This document shows positions 25,386-36,120 of a stretch of 64,000 nucleotides of DNA, in pieces. Made by a program: the position numbers and the translations under genes. This DNA comes from Eremophila alpestris peregrina (taxonomy: Eukaryota > Chordata > Aves > Passeriformes > Alaudidae): the NCBI GenBank assembly GCA_009792885.1, contig WMCF01000024.1, positions 10,413,995 through 10,477,994 of the forward strand, in the 5' to 3' direction. Positions within the stretch are counted from its first letter, which is position 1; each line of letters starts with the position of its first letter. The notes under the pieces were generated by a model. The model did no database searches. It was not told the origin of the DNA and saw nothing but the letters and a program-made list of their open reading frames with translations.

Positions 25386-25555
25386 TGTGGGTGGTCCCTC
25401 TCTTGTAGGGCTAGCTCTGCCCGAGGTGACCCTGCCACGATCTGTGAGCCGAGGACACACACAGACCCCGGTGGGTGCAAGAGTGGTAGAAACCTCCCTG
25501 ATGTCGTTGGAAAAAGAGGCTGACTCCTTTGGGGGGGGGGTCTAAGTTCTCAGGG

Positions 25556-25561
25556 TTTATT
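25556..25561 (-). promoter_or_regulatory. LTR polyadenylation signal AATAAA
   Basis: TTTATT on the plus strand is AATAAA on the minus strand, about 70 bases downstream of the TATA-like box in the LTR orientation. It would mark the R region. Confidence 0.75.
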
Positions 25562-25630
25562 GAACCTGGAAGGTCAGCTTACCCCAAGAGGGACTGCCCA
25601 GAAGGAGCACCTCTCTGGGGTGTGCAACAC

Positions 25631-25640
25631 CTTTTAAAAG
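25631..25640 (-). promoter_or_regulatory. LTR TATA-like box
   Basis: CTTTTAAAAG, palindromic, sits between the ATTGG box and the AATAAA signal at the spacing expected for an LTR promoter. Confidence 0.65.
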
Positions 25641-25664
25641 GGGGGGAGGGACAGTAACAATAAA

Positions 25665-25669
25665 CCAAT
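25665..25669 (-). promoter_or_regulatory. LTR CCAAT box (NF-Y type)
   Basis: CCAATCAGG on the plus strand, i.e. CCTGATTGG in LTR orientation, about 25 bases upstream of the TATA-like box. It matches the NF-Y core, but the spacing is shorter than in most cellular promoters. Confidence 0.55.
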
Positions 25670-25976
25670 CAGGAGGGATTGGGGTGTGGTTACAATCTGG
25701 ATTGACATTAACTGGGAGCAATGGGGAGAACTCGAGGGAGAGACAAACATGTAACATCAAATCACCAAGAAGAACCAACAGAACTCTCTAGAACAAAGGG
25801 CGAGGTTTGGGGAAAACAGACAGGTGCCAGGGGAGGGCACAGGGGAGATGGACAGGAGCTCAGGGAGGGGTGCATCAGGGAGGCAGACCAGGCAGAACCA
25901 AGGGCAAAAGAACCAAACAGCAAAAGGGGGTAGCTTGGAACAAACCAATACAAATGGAAAATCACAAACCCCAACA

Positions 25977-25982
25977 CAGAAT
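25977..25982. repeat. Right target-site duplication of solo LTR (CAGAAT)
   Basis: Exact copy of the hexamer at 25380-25385. Confidence 0.85.
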
Positions 25983-26727
25983 CTATCTGGCATCAGCTCT
26001 AGAACAGAAAGATTTCAACAACATACAAGGGACATTTGAGGTTTGGTCATGTATCACATGTAATTAAAACAATTCCTAATTGTAAAGATAAAAGGGTGTA
26101 TACATGCTTCCACAGCATTTATTATCTCACTTATAAGACTTGTGAAACAGAACAGCAAAGAAAAAATATTTTTTTAAATCTACATAAACGGAAAAATTCA
26201 ACTTAACTATGCCAATGATGAGTTCCTTAAAAAATGACAAAATGAAAATAACTATTTTGGAAACTGCTTTTATATGAAATCTTAGTTCTCTGAGACTTGT
26301 TGAATTAACCCTGTGCTTCATATAATATGAATTTTTTTGAAAGACGACTCATAAAATATTTCCTTGGAAGACAGTGATATCCTGAACATATCCCTATCTG
26401 GTACATTTGAACACACTATGAAGTCCATTTGCTACTCATTTTAAATGGAGATTTAGTGTAGTAATAGATTTGATCTAAACATGGTTCTAATTACCTGTAC
26501 AGTTTGTCAAAGTAAATTGGGTTACCTTTCATCATATTACTTGGGAGGCACAAAACAAATGAATATAAACTGGCATAACATGTAGTATACTTAAAACAAT
26601 TTACTAACTTATATTTTACTGAAAATGAATGAGTAAGTGGAACAAATCTTCCCCTAGGACAGCAATTTACCTCTAATTATGGCTTCAACTCCTAAGATCT
26701 CACATCTTTTAAATAGCTTCTAGTGGG

Positions 26728-26746
26728 AAAAAAAAAAAAAAAAAAA
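26728..26746. repeat. A19 homopolymer
   Basis: Nineteen consecutive A with no recognisable retroposon body upstream. Confidence 0.95.
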
Positions 26747-27425
26747 GCAGAACTTTTCAAATGCACCAAGACTGGAATCAAATCACATTTTCTGAGATCT
26801 TATTATGAAAGCTGAAATTGGAAGAAAAATTATGCTCTTAAAACTTTGATTCAAATGTCAGAAAATTGTGGCTTAATTGGGACTAGAAAAGGTCTAACAG
26901 GGTAAAAGCATATTCACAAAGACAACTTGTGCCTTCTGACTTGGATGCAGGATCTGTTTATCAGGAATCACAAATCCCCCACATGTAACAATACAAATGG
27001 AAAGTCTTGAAGTGTTTAAGAGACTGATTGTAGAATCATGATCCACGCTGCTCCAGCAACAACAAAAAGCTCATGTGCCACTGGGAGATGTGCTGCCTGA
27101 AATATTAAAATTTGCCTGAAATGTAATCTGGGCTGGGGACAAGGTGGGGCTTGGTCATATGTTGGACCCAATGATATAGTTTTGATTTTCCAGCCTAAAT
27201 GATTGAATGATTCTGTAATTTTACCTAATCATGCCTACACTGGGAGAAAGGTTTTAGAGTGTTTAGATAACAATTTCACAGCAATAGTCGGGGATGAAAT
27301 CTAATTAATTGTAAAATAAAGCTTGTAACACTTGCAAATAGGATTATATGATTTAATTCCTAATGATAGAGGGGCCTGGACTCCCAGCCGAGATACCTGC
27401 TATTTCCAGTCCTAACATTTAGTGT

Positions 27426-27447
27426 GATTAATTCTGCAGAATTAATC
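27426..27447. repeat. Perfect 22-bp palindrome
   Basis: Half-site GATTAATTCTG is followed directly by its reverse complement. The centre is a PstI-type CTGCAG, and each half has an ATTAAT homeodomain-like core. CTGCAGAAT recurs at 27447-27455, so the right arm is also part of a 13-bp-period direct repeat. Confidence 0.95.
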
Positions 27448-27961
27448 TGCAGAATAGACTTCATATAATTTGTAAAGTATGATTAGCCAAGATAATTTTT
27501 ACTGAAATCATGTTCTCTTCTTTTGCTCATGAATGCCCCATGTTCTAACTTTAATTTGGATGGGAACAATGGTAACACATTTCACACCACCCATTTTTAA
27601 TCTTCTCTCCCTTCTCGCAATGAATATGATTTTTATATTCCTTCTCTGACTACATAGTGAACTCATTTATAACCTGTTTCAGCTTCCTATCTGATTAGTT
27701 CTTTTCCCTATAGATTTAGTTTTGCTGAACCACAATGGTACCACACAGACAGCAGAATAAAATATAAATTCATACATAATCATGTAAGCAGAGATAGAAT
27801 ACCTGCAACTCCTATTCATTTCAAAGAAGCTGCCATTGTTTAATACCTTTAGAAGCAGCACCGCTGTTTATATTCAGCAGAATGCCTTATCCTAGTAGAG
27901 AGCACTGAATAATTATCAGTAGATGAATGCTCACCATAAAATAAATATCAGAACTGGCAGG

Positions 27962-28027
<66 letters not shown>
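27962..28027. repeat. A66 homopolymer with upstream AATAAA
   Basis: Sixty-six consecutive A. AATAAA lies at 27940-27945, 16 bases before the run, which is the normal signal-to-tail spacing of a polyadenylated transcript. This may be the 3' end of a retroposed transcript or coincidence in AT-rich DNA. I could not find a clear target-site duplication or a parent gene. A 90-codon minus-strand frame at 27931-28203 is just poly-phenylalanine read from the run. Confidence 0.9.
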
Positions 28028-28028
<1 letters not shown>

Positions 28029-28980
28029 CCTTCTTTGCAATCCACTTTTCCCCCAGAATAATTATGTAATCTTCAGACAGGGAAAGTCTGAAAAGACCAT
28101 TGAATGAAAATCTTCCCATATCTTTAGCTTTAACAAGGGTACTACTGAAAGAGCATGTACAAAGCTGGTGAGGAAACTGAGAAAGCGATTGAATTTCCAT
28201 CAAGATTCCAAAAGATTTCAGTACTATCAGCAGACTCAGATAAAACTGTACATAAGCACTTCTCTGTCTTGCAAGAGTATATAACAGAAAAAGAGCAGCA
28301 GATTTTGTTATAATTGTCAGTTCTATTCAGATAAGCACATAGTGGTACTGTTCCCTCACATGAAGCATTTTCTGCACTTTATAAGGCCATTTGGAAATGT
28401 GAACAAGCTGGCAGTTTATTACCAGCTGCACTTCACAGAGCAGGGATGGGGCAAGCAATTTCCATCAGAATTACAATTTATGGAGGGATGGCAGCCTCTC
28501 ACTGCCAATAACTACATGGTCCAGGAGGCTGGGTAAAAATTCAGGTTAGAGGAGCCCCATATTTCTGCTAACTTCAACAATGGACTTAGAATCCCTACAT
28601 TTCCCAGTAACTTAATTTTTCAAGGTATTTGGTACAGCAACATCCAGCAAAATCTCTCTACAGGATCTGCTACTTGTCAACAACTTTAAATTAACATTAA
28701 CATTGGTAGGTCTTAATTAACATAAGTTAATACTAACAGTAAGTTTATAATAAACAACCAGTACAGCAGACATCATGGATGAAACTAACCTCAGTCACCA
28801 GGCTCACTGAGTCTGAACCTCTCAACATTAACAGAAGTCTGTACACAAAATTTAACTGGTTCATTGTAAATTTGGGGCCAATATAAAGCCTGAAATACCT
28901 CTCTTCCCAAATAGAGTCCTATTATTCTCAAACCTTTACGTTTAACCTCTGGCAAAATTAGAAAGTGCTGTGTAGAAATT

Positions 28981-28994
28981 CAGCCACGTGGCTG
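28981..28994. promoter_or_regulatory. 14-bp palindrome centred on a CACGTG E-box
   Basis: CAGCCACGTGGCTG is a perfect palindrome. CACGTG is the canonical site for bHLH-ZIP factors such as MYC/MAX, USF and CLOCK/BMAL families, and USF in particular prefers flanking symmetry. Binding is not shown by the sequence alone. Confidence 0.5.
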
Positions 28995-31862
28995 GAAGAA
29001 TTCTTCAGATGGATCAGAGGAGTGTTGGAACAGCAGATCCTCTGAGCAGTGAGAAAAACTTGGAAGCTGCTCACAGTTCTCCCATTCCCATGTTGCCTGT
29101 TAAAGATGAGATGGCACTAAAAGTGGGTCACCAGTGTACCGCTCTGTGAGACTTGAGCCCTAAACAATTAAAGTAGAGCTGCTGGAATAACCAGTGTGTG
29201 AAGAAGAAATGAAAAAGGTTAGATATGTGATGGAGTGGTGTCAAAGCATCCCATTAGTATTTTGCCCTTGCTTCATGGCTTTTCTGAGAAACTTGTAAGC
29301 TCAGCAGTAGCAGTTCAGTAGCACTGTCTGAATATATAAAAGCAGTCTAGTGAAACTTGTGACCAGAAAATCTGCATGAAACTGGGAACAGGAGATAAGT
29401 GAAAGAGAAATTTTAAACATTTACTGTTTGATCACTCAGGAATGAGTTATTTTCTCAGTTTGCCTGATTCAAGGTAATAACCCACCCATACTCTAGTATA
29501 GTTATTAAATGTCTTACCAACAGCTGCCAACTTTTACAATCTGAGTTCTGTCTCAGAAGTGTGAATTACTCAGCTTTGGGGTTTTTTTTCTCTTCATATC
29601 TGCAGTCCCATGCAGGGAAGCAATGGTTCTACTGTCGATGGTGACTCCACAGGGGGGCACTAAGGGTGACCTCTGGCAGCCCTCCTTCCTGGGCCAGAAG
29701 GAGGTGGTTCTGTTTCCCAGACAGGCTTTTGGGACCTAGCCAAAACTAACACTCGATTTTGTGCCACACTTTGGATGAGATGCTGGAGATTTGGGTTCAT
29801 TGCTGCAAATCTCGCTAACGTTTTGAAAACAGATGGGGATAACCAACAGCTTCTGGCCAGCATCTCCTCCATCACACTGCAATATACCTTCTGTCAACAG
29901 AAATGGGATGTCATGCTGAAATCTATTTTGCCAGCCACTGCTGGTCATATCAAAACTGTCACTCACAACAGTCTCCTGTCACTGCTGCCCTACCTTTACC
30001 AACAGACTCCCTCAAGAGATACTGCATAAATTCAAACTTCATTACAGACTGTGCAGTGAGTCCTTATTCTGCCCTTTGAACTACCTGCCATCTCGTTTTC
30101 AGCTGAGGCAAGTGCTCAGCACAATCGTAGCTTAACTTCAGGTAACTGTGTAAGCAGTTTAATTTGTTTCCAGTGAAACTTTCACAGAGCTTGGCGCTGG
30201 CATTTTTAAATAAATAAGACTTTTCAAACAGTACAGAAATAGCTATGAAAAAACAAAATCAATGATCATGTGATCAAATGTTTTGCTGAGTAGCAAAGTT
30301 ACTTTGAAGTTTCTTCTATGCTCCACAACAGGGAATTTCAGCCTGGCCTAAGCTAGAAATATCTTTCCATAACCCAATAGCATGGTTTCCGTTTCAATTA
30401 CTTAATTATGGAACCATATTCTTATTTTATCTTGCTCTACTGAAAAGAGGGGCACAAGAAAATTTCTTGTACAGCTTTTCTTGTACATAGCTTTCATGTC
30501 ACTTTGATACCTCTATTTCTACATAAAAATTCAAGAAAAGGCCAAAAAAAATCCTTAAAAAAAAATACACCATAGTCCTTTTCCTGGTGGCATACAAAAT
30601 CTAGTCACTATTTTAGTTCTTTCTGATTACTTTTTCACAGAAGAAGAAAGTTATCACAAACTAGGAAGCATGAAAGGAAAGGAGAAGATAATCCACATCA
30701 TGGGCAAAAATCTACATGATTTTGCTGGAGTAATGGATCCTAACCACCAAATAGCTGTGGAGAAGCAGCTAGAGTTCAAGAATCTGCCTTCTTTTCCACA
30801 CACACTCCAACTCTTTCCCTATGCTTCTGTGCTTTCCCTCTAGAGAAAAGTCTAAAACTGAGATTCAGTACAAAACAACACATGCAACACCATGAAAAAG
30901 AATCCACTCTTTGCTAACTCCAATAGAACAAGCATTTTCCTTACCAATAAAAGCGATATTTGTGTGGGTTGTAATTTTCGATACCTCAGGGCATGATTGT
31001 GCAGCTAATTGGATTCAAGGGAGTGCCACACAGTATAGGTGGTATCTGTCAATAATAATTGTTGTTAAAAGTAGGGGGATGTTTTAGAAGTAAAATCACA
31101 GACTAGATATTCCAGGAAGTTTATTTTTCTACTGAGAATACAAAAATATTTATGCACTTTTATACCTCTACAGCAGATGTCACATCACTTGTGATTAAAA
31201 TTGCTTGCCAATAATAAATTTCCATCAGCCAGAACCTATAGTCAGCTTCTACAGATAACTCCACAAAATAAAAATTTCCACTGCATTTGCCAATGTGTCT
31301 TCCATGTTTTCTGACAAAAAATAGGTAGACACACACAAATAGGACATCAGGAGCTGTAAGCTGGGGATCACAAGTGTTCTGAATATCTTCTGAGAGCTTG
31401 TTCATTTAGAGACCCCACTACCTGTGGATAATTTATGTGTGTTCATTCCAACTATTGCTGATGTAAAATATTAAGACAGCTCAGTAACCTCAGTAAAGAG
31501 ACTCACAGGCTTGAAAGGCGGGATAATGCAAAAAGAACAAGCTTGCTGAGCACACCAGATGAAAAATTTATACTTTTAATATCTTTGTATTTCCACATTC
31601 TATTCTATGTTCATCAGGATCTGAAGCATGGAATAGCAGTGACTTTATTTCTTTTCTGCCCCCAGGTATCAGGCTGATGGTTGGCTCATAGAACACCAGC
31701 TCTCTTATTACTCCAGATCATTTATTTATAACGAGGTCCATGTGTTTTCCCTGTTAGATGTTGATGAAATTTGACTGCACTTTCAGTTTCTAAAGAGGTA
31801 TAATTGTTAAATGGATACAAATATTGATAAAACTTACCTACACAAGAGCAAAAGTGTCATAC

Positions 31863-31873
31863 GGGGGGGGGGG
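31863..31873. repeat. G11 homopolymer
   Basis: Eleven consecutive G in an AT-rich setting, a rare tract type here. The only comparable run is the G10 inside the LTR at 25531-25540. Confidence 0.95.
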
Positions 31874-31941
31874 TTTCAAAGATAAATCCTAGGGAATATA
31901 TTGCATATCAGCTGTTTTTCTGCCCAATGAGAAAAATTCTC

Positions 31942-31978
31942 AATATTAAAGGTCTAACTGCAGAAGAGCTTTAATATT
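31942..31978. repeat. 13-bp hairpin with one mismatch
   Basis: AATATTAAAG at 31942-31951 pairs with CTTTAATATT at 31969-31978. After one G/G mismatch, TCT (31953-31955) pairs with AGA (31965-31967), leaving a 9-base loop. Confidence 0.8.
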
Positions 31979-33577
31979 TTAATTAAATATTTTCACTTCC
32001 ACATTAATTAGCCCATTCAGAATTACCTGGAAGTTTCACTACATGTAAGGATACTGTTTACTAGGCTTTGCTCCCAAAGAATGGACACTGAGGTTGTGTT
32101 TGGAATGTGAGTTGATGGAAATGCAGACACTGCTTATTCCATACATTAAGCCTCGATATAAAATGGTTCTCTGGCATGATAGGATGCATAAGGAATGCAT
32201 GGGGTTGTGCCAGGTTCACTGAGAATTGTGATGGGAGAAATGAGGGCATTAACTGGAGGTTGCGTCTTCCTGCAGGTCAACTTTTCTTGCATGGCCACGA
32301 TCCTTACCAAGGACAGACCAACTCCTTGTGTGATTCCAAGCATAATCCAGACCCTGCAATAGATGTAGAAAAGCACTGAAAACAGTTCAGGTTGCCTTCA
32401 GCAAGATGATGCCAAAAAAAATATTCATAAGAAAACCTCACCTTCTAAACCTTTGGAGAATTGTGTACAAATCTTTCACAGGTTGCTGGAAGTGAAAGAC
32501 AAATGAAAGACCTTCTCAGAAGCTTTTCATAGGTGTGAGTGAAGTTACTTAGATCAGTTTGAATACAAGAATAAAGGAAAACAAATGAAAACTCTACGCA
32601 TCTGAAGGTACACTTACAGCTAGCATAATATTCCTCAAAGTGAGATTCAAATGTTGTGATTTTGTAAGATTTTTTAAACTTGTCAAAAAAGAATGTTATG
32701 ACTTTGAAAGTTAGATATTAAAGCTTACTTGTAGGTTTAGCAGCCACTGAGATGGCAAATATCTTCACCTCTCCTCAAACCAAGCCCTGTGCAGTACAGA
32801 ACTTTTTCAGATCAGAAGTGGCAAAATTGGAACTTTGGTTTGTGCCCAAATGACTTGGCAAGACTAAATTCAGTGATAATGAAACTTCACAGATTTACAG
32901 ACATCCTGGAAACAGCAGGAGCAAGTTTAGTATTGTACTCCAGGACATAATTACAGCACTCTCATATTTTCAATTAAAAAAAAAAAATATGAAGAGACAG
33001 AAATTGTTCACAGAATTGAACAGCCCTATCAAAGGACAGCTATAAAGAAGAAAACTCTCCAGCCCTCCAAAAATGATCTAGTCATTTGAACTGGTGATTT
33101 CAGTAATTAAATTTCAAAATACTTTTGTTTCAACACATCCAAAATGCTCATGCTGGTACGCAAGAAATAGTGATGTGACTGAGAACATTGCCAGGTAGTA
33201 CTGCAGTAATTACCAGGGTGCTCTAACTGTACTTAAACACGATGTCTTTACCAGAGATCACTCCTAAAAGATGAAGAAGTTCAGCCCTTAGTGCACAAAG
33301 TAATTTAGAATCAAAACCCAGCAGTGAAAGTGTCTGGAGTATGTCAAGAGGAGAAACAAAGTACCCCCAAACACTTAGCACATCACAGTGTGATAAAAAG
33401 TTTTACCTTTTAAGTATTTTTATTCCTAAAATCTGAGTTTAGTCATACGAGAAAATCTACAGCTACAGCAACCAACCAATCAAAATAATATTTTCTGTTT
33501 GAATGTCAAACACAGCCTATGACAGTTTCAGAGTCTCCCTCTAAAGAGAACTGTAAAATCCATCTGCTCTTATGAGC

Positions 33578-33597
33578 AAAAATAAATAAATAAATAT
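33578..33597. repeat. (AAAT)n microsatellite
   Basis: About four to five AAAT units. Confidence 0.85.
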
Positions 33598-35171
33598 TCC
33601 CCTAACCCTTTTCACATTCCAGGCATGTCCATTAGCTTTCTCTATTAACACTCTTTGGACAGAAATAGCACATAGAATGCACAAGAGCTAATATTGGGAA
33701 AGCTAAACAAAAGCTGTAATCAGATTTTAAAACAGACAATATAAGGCATTGTAATTAACTGGGTTAGAATAAAGTGGTCTTTATTAGTGCAAATGAGCTC
33801 ATCTGCTATAGGAATGAATATTTCACCATCTAATCCAGAATGTATTGACACCAGCCACACATTTACATTTCTTCCATGGACAGATTGTTATTGACCTTGT
33901 GATGTGACATATCTACTGTCACTGAGCTACAAAATGGGAATCTCATCCTGCCTCTCCTCTTTTATATACAGAAAGCAACTAATTTGTCAGCATGCCAGCT
34001 TTAACTAGCTGAGATGAAGGTAAGCTAATTTAATAGGAACTGTTCAATAGCTTCGACCCACCTGACACTGTCAGTTAAGGCAGCTCCACATTGCAGTGTC
34101 TTTCATTATTTCCAGCTCTTTCTTCAGACTACTTGAACAGCAAGTCAAATAATATGCTCAGGAGTCAATAGGCCTGACTTTTTCTCAAGGACATTCTTTT
34201 GATGCCAGGAAGCGTCAAGTGGGAAAACACGTAGCGTGAAGGTGAGAGGACACTAATTAAATATACATAGCTCTGGCCAAGGAAGAATGAGGCACAGCTT
34301 GCTATCTGAAAACTCAGTTGCCTGCTTGGCTGAGGTCACAGCTGTTGACTTGTACAAGTTCTTAAGTTGCAGGCTCAGTATGAGATGCTTTAACACTCTT
34401 AAACACCAGACAAAGGCTATCTGCAAGGATGCTGTGTGCAGCTCTCTTGGCTTTTGTCATTTAAAGAGACACAAAAAAGATTCCTTGTTTAAGTTGCACT
34501 AAAATGAATATGTATCTTTCATCTATCAAGCTATTCTGGTGTTTCCTGAAGCTGGGAAAGGATCTGTGCTTGTTATACCATGAATAATGCCATTAATCTT
34601 GTCCATGCAGGAACTGACTTTTTAAAGGATTATTTCAAAGCATGAATTTAACCACAATACCCCTTCAGATTAAATTGCCTACAGAGAAAAACAAATGTTT
34701 GCATGCGTGCACTTGGATTATTTCAGAGGGAAACATGCACATTCCAACCACGCAAAACACTCTCAGGACATGAACTTGCATAAAAATATCAAATAGCCCA
34801 ATTCTCTCCTCCTTTTCCAAGGTTTTCTTTGCACTGCTGATTGCTCCAATTTAATATAATTATCTAAAAATCAAAATGTCAATTACCAGCTTGCCAAATG
34901 CCACCCTGACCTGCAGTCTTACTCTTACCCTCCCATGTCTGACATGAATTTTGGATGTTTGTCCTTCCACAGACACCTGGGTAGCAATGGCCCCACCCAG
35001 CAAGGCATCTCTGGTTTTGTTCCTGTGGTTGTGCAAGAAGATGAGATCCTGTAGGGCAGTTTGCATGCTGTGAGTACTATCCCTCCCTTCAGGCTCAAGG
35101 GTAATCAAAACTCACATTATCTCTAAATGGACAGATGAGGAAGTGTTCAAAACTGGGCTTGTATGATAGAA

Positions 35172-35210
35172 AAATTATGCAAATTAAGACATTTAATAGT
35201 TGCATAATTT
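35172..35210. repeat. 11-bp inverted repeat containing an octamer site
   Basis: AAATTATGCAA at 35172-35182 and TTGCATAATTT at 35200-35210 are exact reverse complements. Continuing inward, ATTAA and TTAAT can also pair after a 2-base bulge. The left arm includes ATGCAAAT, the POU-family octamer; the right arm carries a partial one on the other strand. Confidence 0.8.
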
Positions 35211-35439
35211 CACACTAACAACTGAGCATTCAAAACTCCAACATTTACTATTCCTAGAACATAAATATAATGGTGCATCACATCTATTCTTTATTGTTTC
35301 CAGCCTCTTGCAATTTTATCAGTCTACAGCCAAAGAGAGTGTTTTTCTGAAAGCTGAATATTTCCTCCCAGTTTTTCCCTGCTGACCAAGCAAATAGCAT
35401 TGCACTTTCAGTTTATGAGAACGACTTTTGCTCTCCAGC

Positions 35440-36120
35440 CATGAAGTTGCTTTCTTCAGAGACTGGGCTCGACCTCCTCCTTCCCTCCACCTGACCCGTC
35501 TGGTCTGAAAGCTCTGGGATTAAACACCATCTGATAAATTGCTAATAGACCATTTATCTCAGTCTCTCGAAGTATTTGAGAGCAATTGCAGGTCTCAGCT
35601 CATAAGACTTTCGAGTTAACAGCCTTTTTGCCCAGGCTGAAACTGCATTTACACTCTGAACAGATTAATATGCAGGTTGAGAGCCATACCCTCCATACTC
35701 CTCAGGAGGAATGTGGGAAGGCAAAGACTCCAGCAAGATTAACACACATTTCACTTGGAGCCTGTTTGTCACTTCTGTTTACCTTTGGCTGTGTTTTTCT
35801 CGCTCACTTGATCAGCAGGCTCTGTTGATGCACCAGCCCCTTCAGCTGGGCCTTGGCTGTGCCTGCATGAGCAGGTTCCTCGTGGGTGAGGGACACCCAG
35901 CCTGCATCCCCTTGCCTGGTTCAGTCCATCCCCTGAGTTGTAAGAGAGGGGCACTTGCACAAACACAATGCAGCAGCAGACCCTCCCTGCCCCCTCGCAA
36001 TTACACATTTTCCGACATCCTGGGTGTCATAGGTACAGCTCGTGAAAAGCTGGCTGCAGCAGCTGGAAAAGCTGAGCCTGATGGGTGAGGCAGCTCAGAA
36101 GACATTTCCTCACGAATCCT
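35440..36120. other. Locally GC-richer non-coding patch
   Basis: Visibly richer in C and G than its surroundings, especially 35820-36000, with a scatter of CpG. A 125-codon plus frame (35711-36088) and shorter overlapping frames on both strands exist but resemble no known protein. It could hold a regulatory element, an untranslated or non-coding RNA exon, or an old transposon I cannot name. Confidence 0.4.

Larger units (their letters stand above)
25386..25976 (-). mobile_element. Solo LTR of an endogenous retrovirus (class II/ERVK-like)
   Basis: This is a 591-bp element with TG...CA ends: it starts TGTGGGTGG and ends CCCCAACA on the plus strand. A perfect 6-bp duplication flanks it. Promoter signals are in the right order on the minus strand: ATTGG box, TTTTAAAAG TATA-like box, then CAATAAACC polyadenylation signal, with a C10 tract soon after. 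That sets the orientation: U3 lies at the high-coordinate end and U5 at the low end. No gag, pol or env sequence adjoins it, so it is a solo LTR left by recombination between two LTRs. Intact duplications and ends suggest a fairly recent insertion. Open frames of 70-86 codons inside it (25721-26067) are spurious. The ERVK class is inferred from duplication size and signals, not from a database match. Confidence 0.88.
25983..27961. other. Non-coding stretch, no gene seen
   Basis: AT-rich unique sequence holding an A-run and a 22-bp palindrome (listed separately). No gene or transposon is recognised. Confidence 0.65.
28028..35439. other. Non-coding stretch, no gene seen
   Basis: Mostly AT-rich unique DNA. 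A segment at 29606-30030 is more balanced in composition and follows a good pyrimidine tract plus CTGCAG acceptor-like site, but no coding exon can be supported. Inverted repeats and simple repeats are listed separately. Confidence 0.6.

Noticed and set aside
25721..26067. Several 70-86 codon frames on both strands
   Set aside because: They lie in the U3 part of the solo LTR or cross its border, and LTR U3 regions do not encode proteins in this retrovirus type.
27931..28203. 90-codon minus frame
   Set aside because: Consists largely of phenylalanine encoded by the A66 run.
35711..36088. 125-codon plus frame in the GC-richer patch
   Set aside because: GC-rich sequence has fewer stop codons, so longer chance frames are expected. 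The product is not recognisable, and competing frames overlap on both strands.
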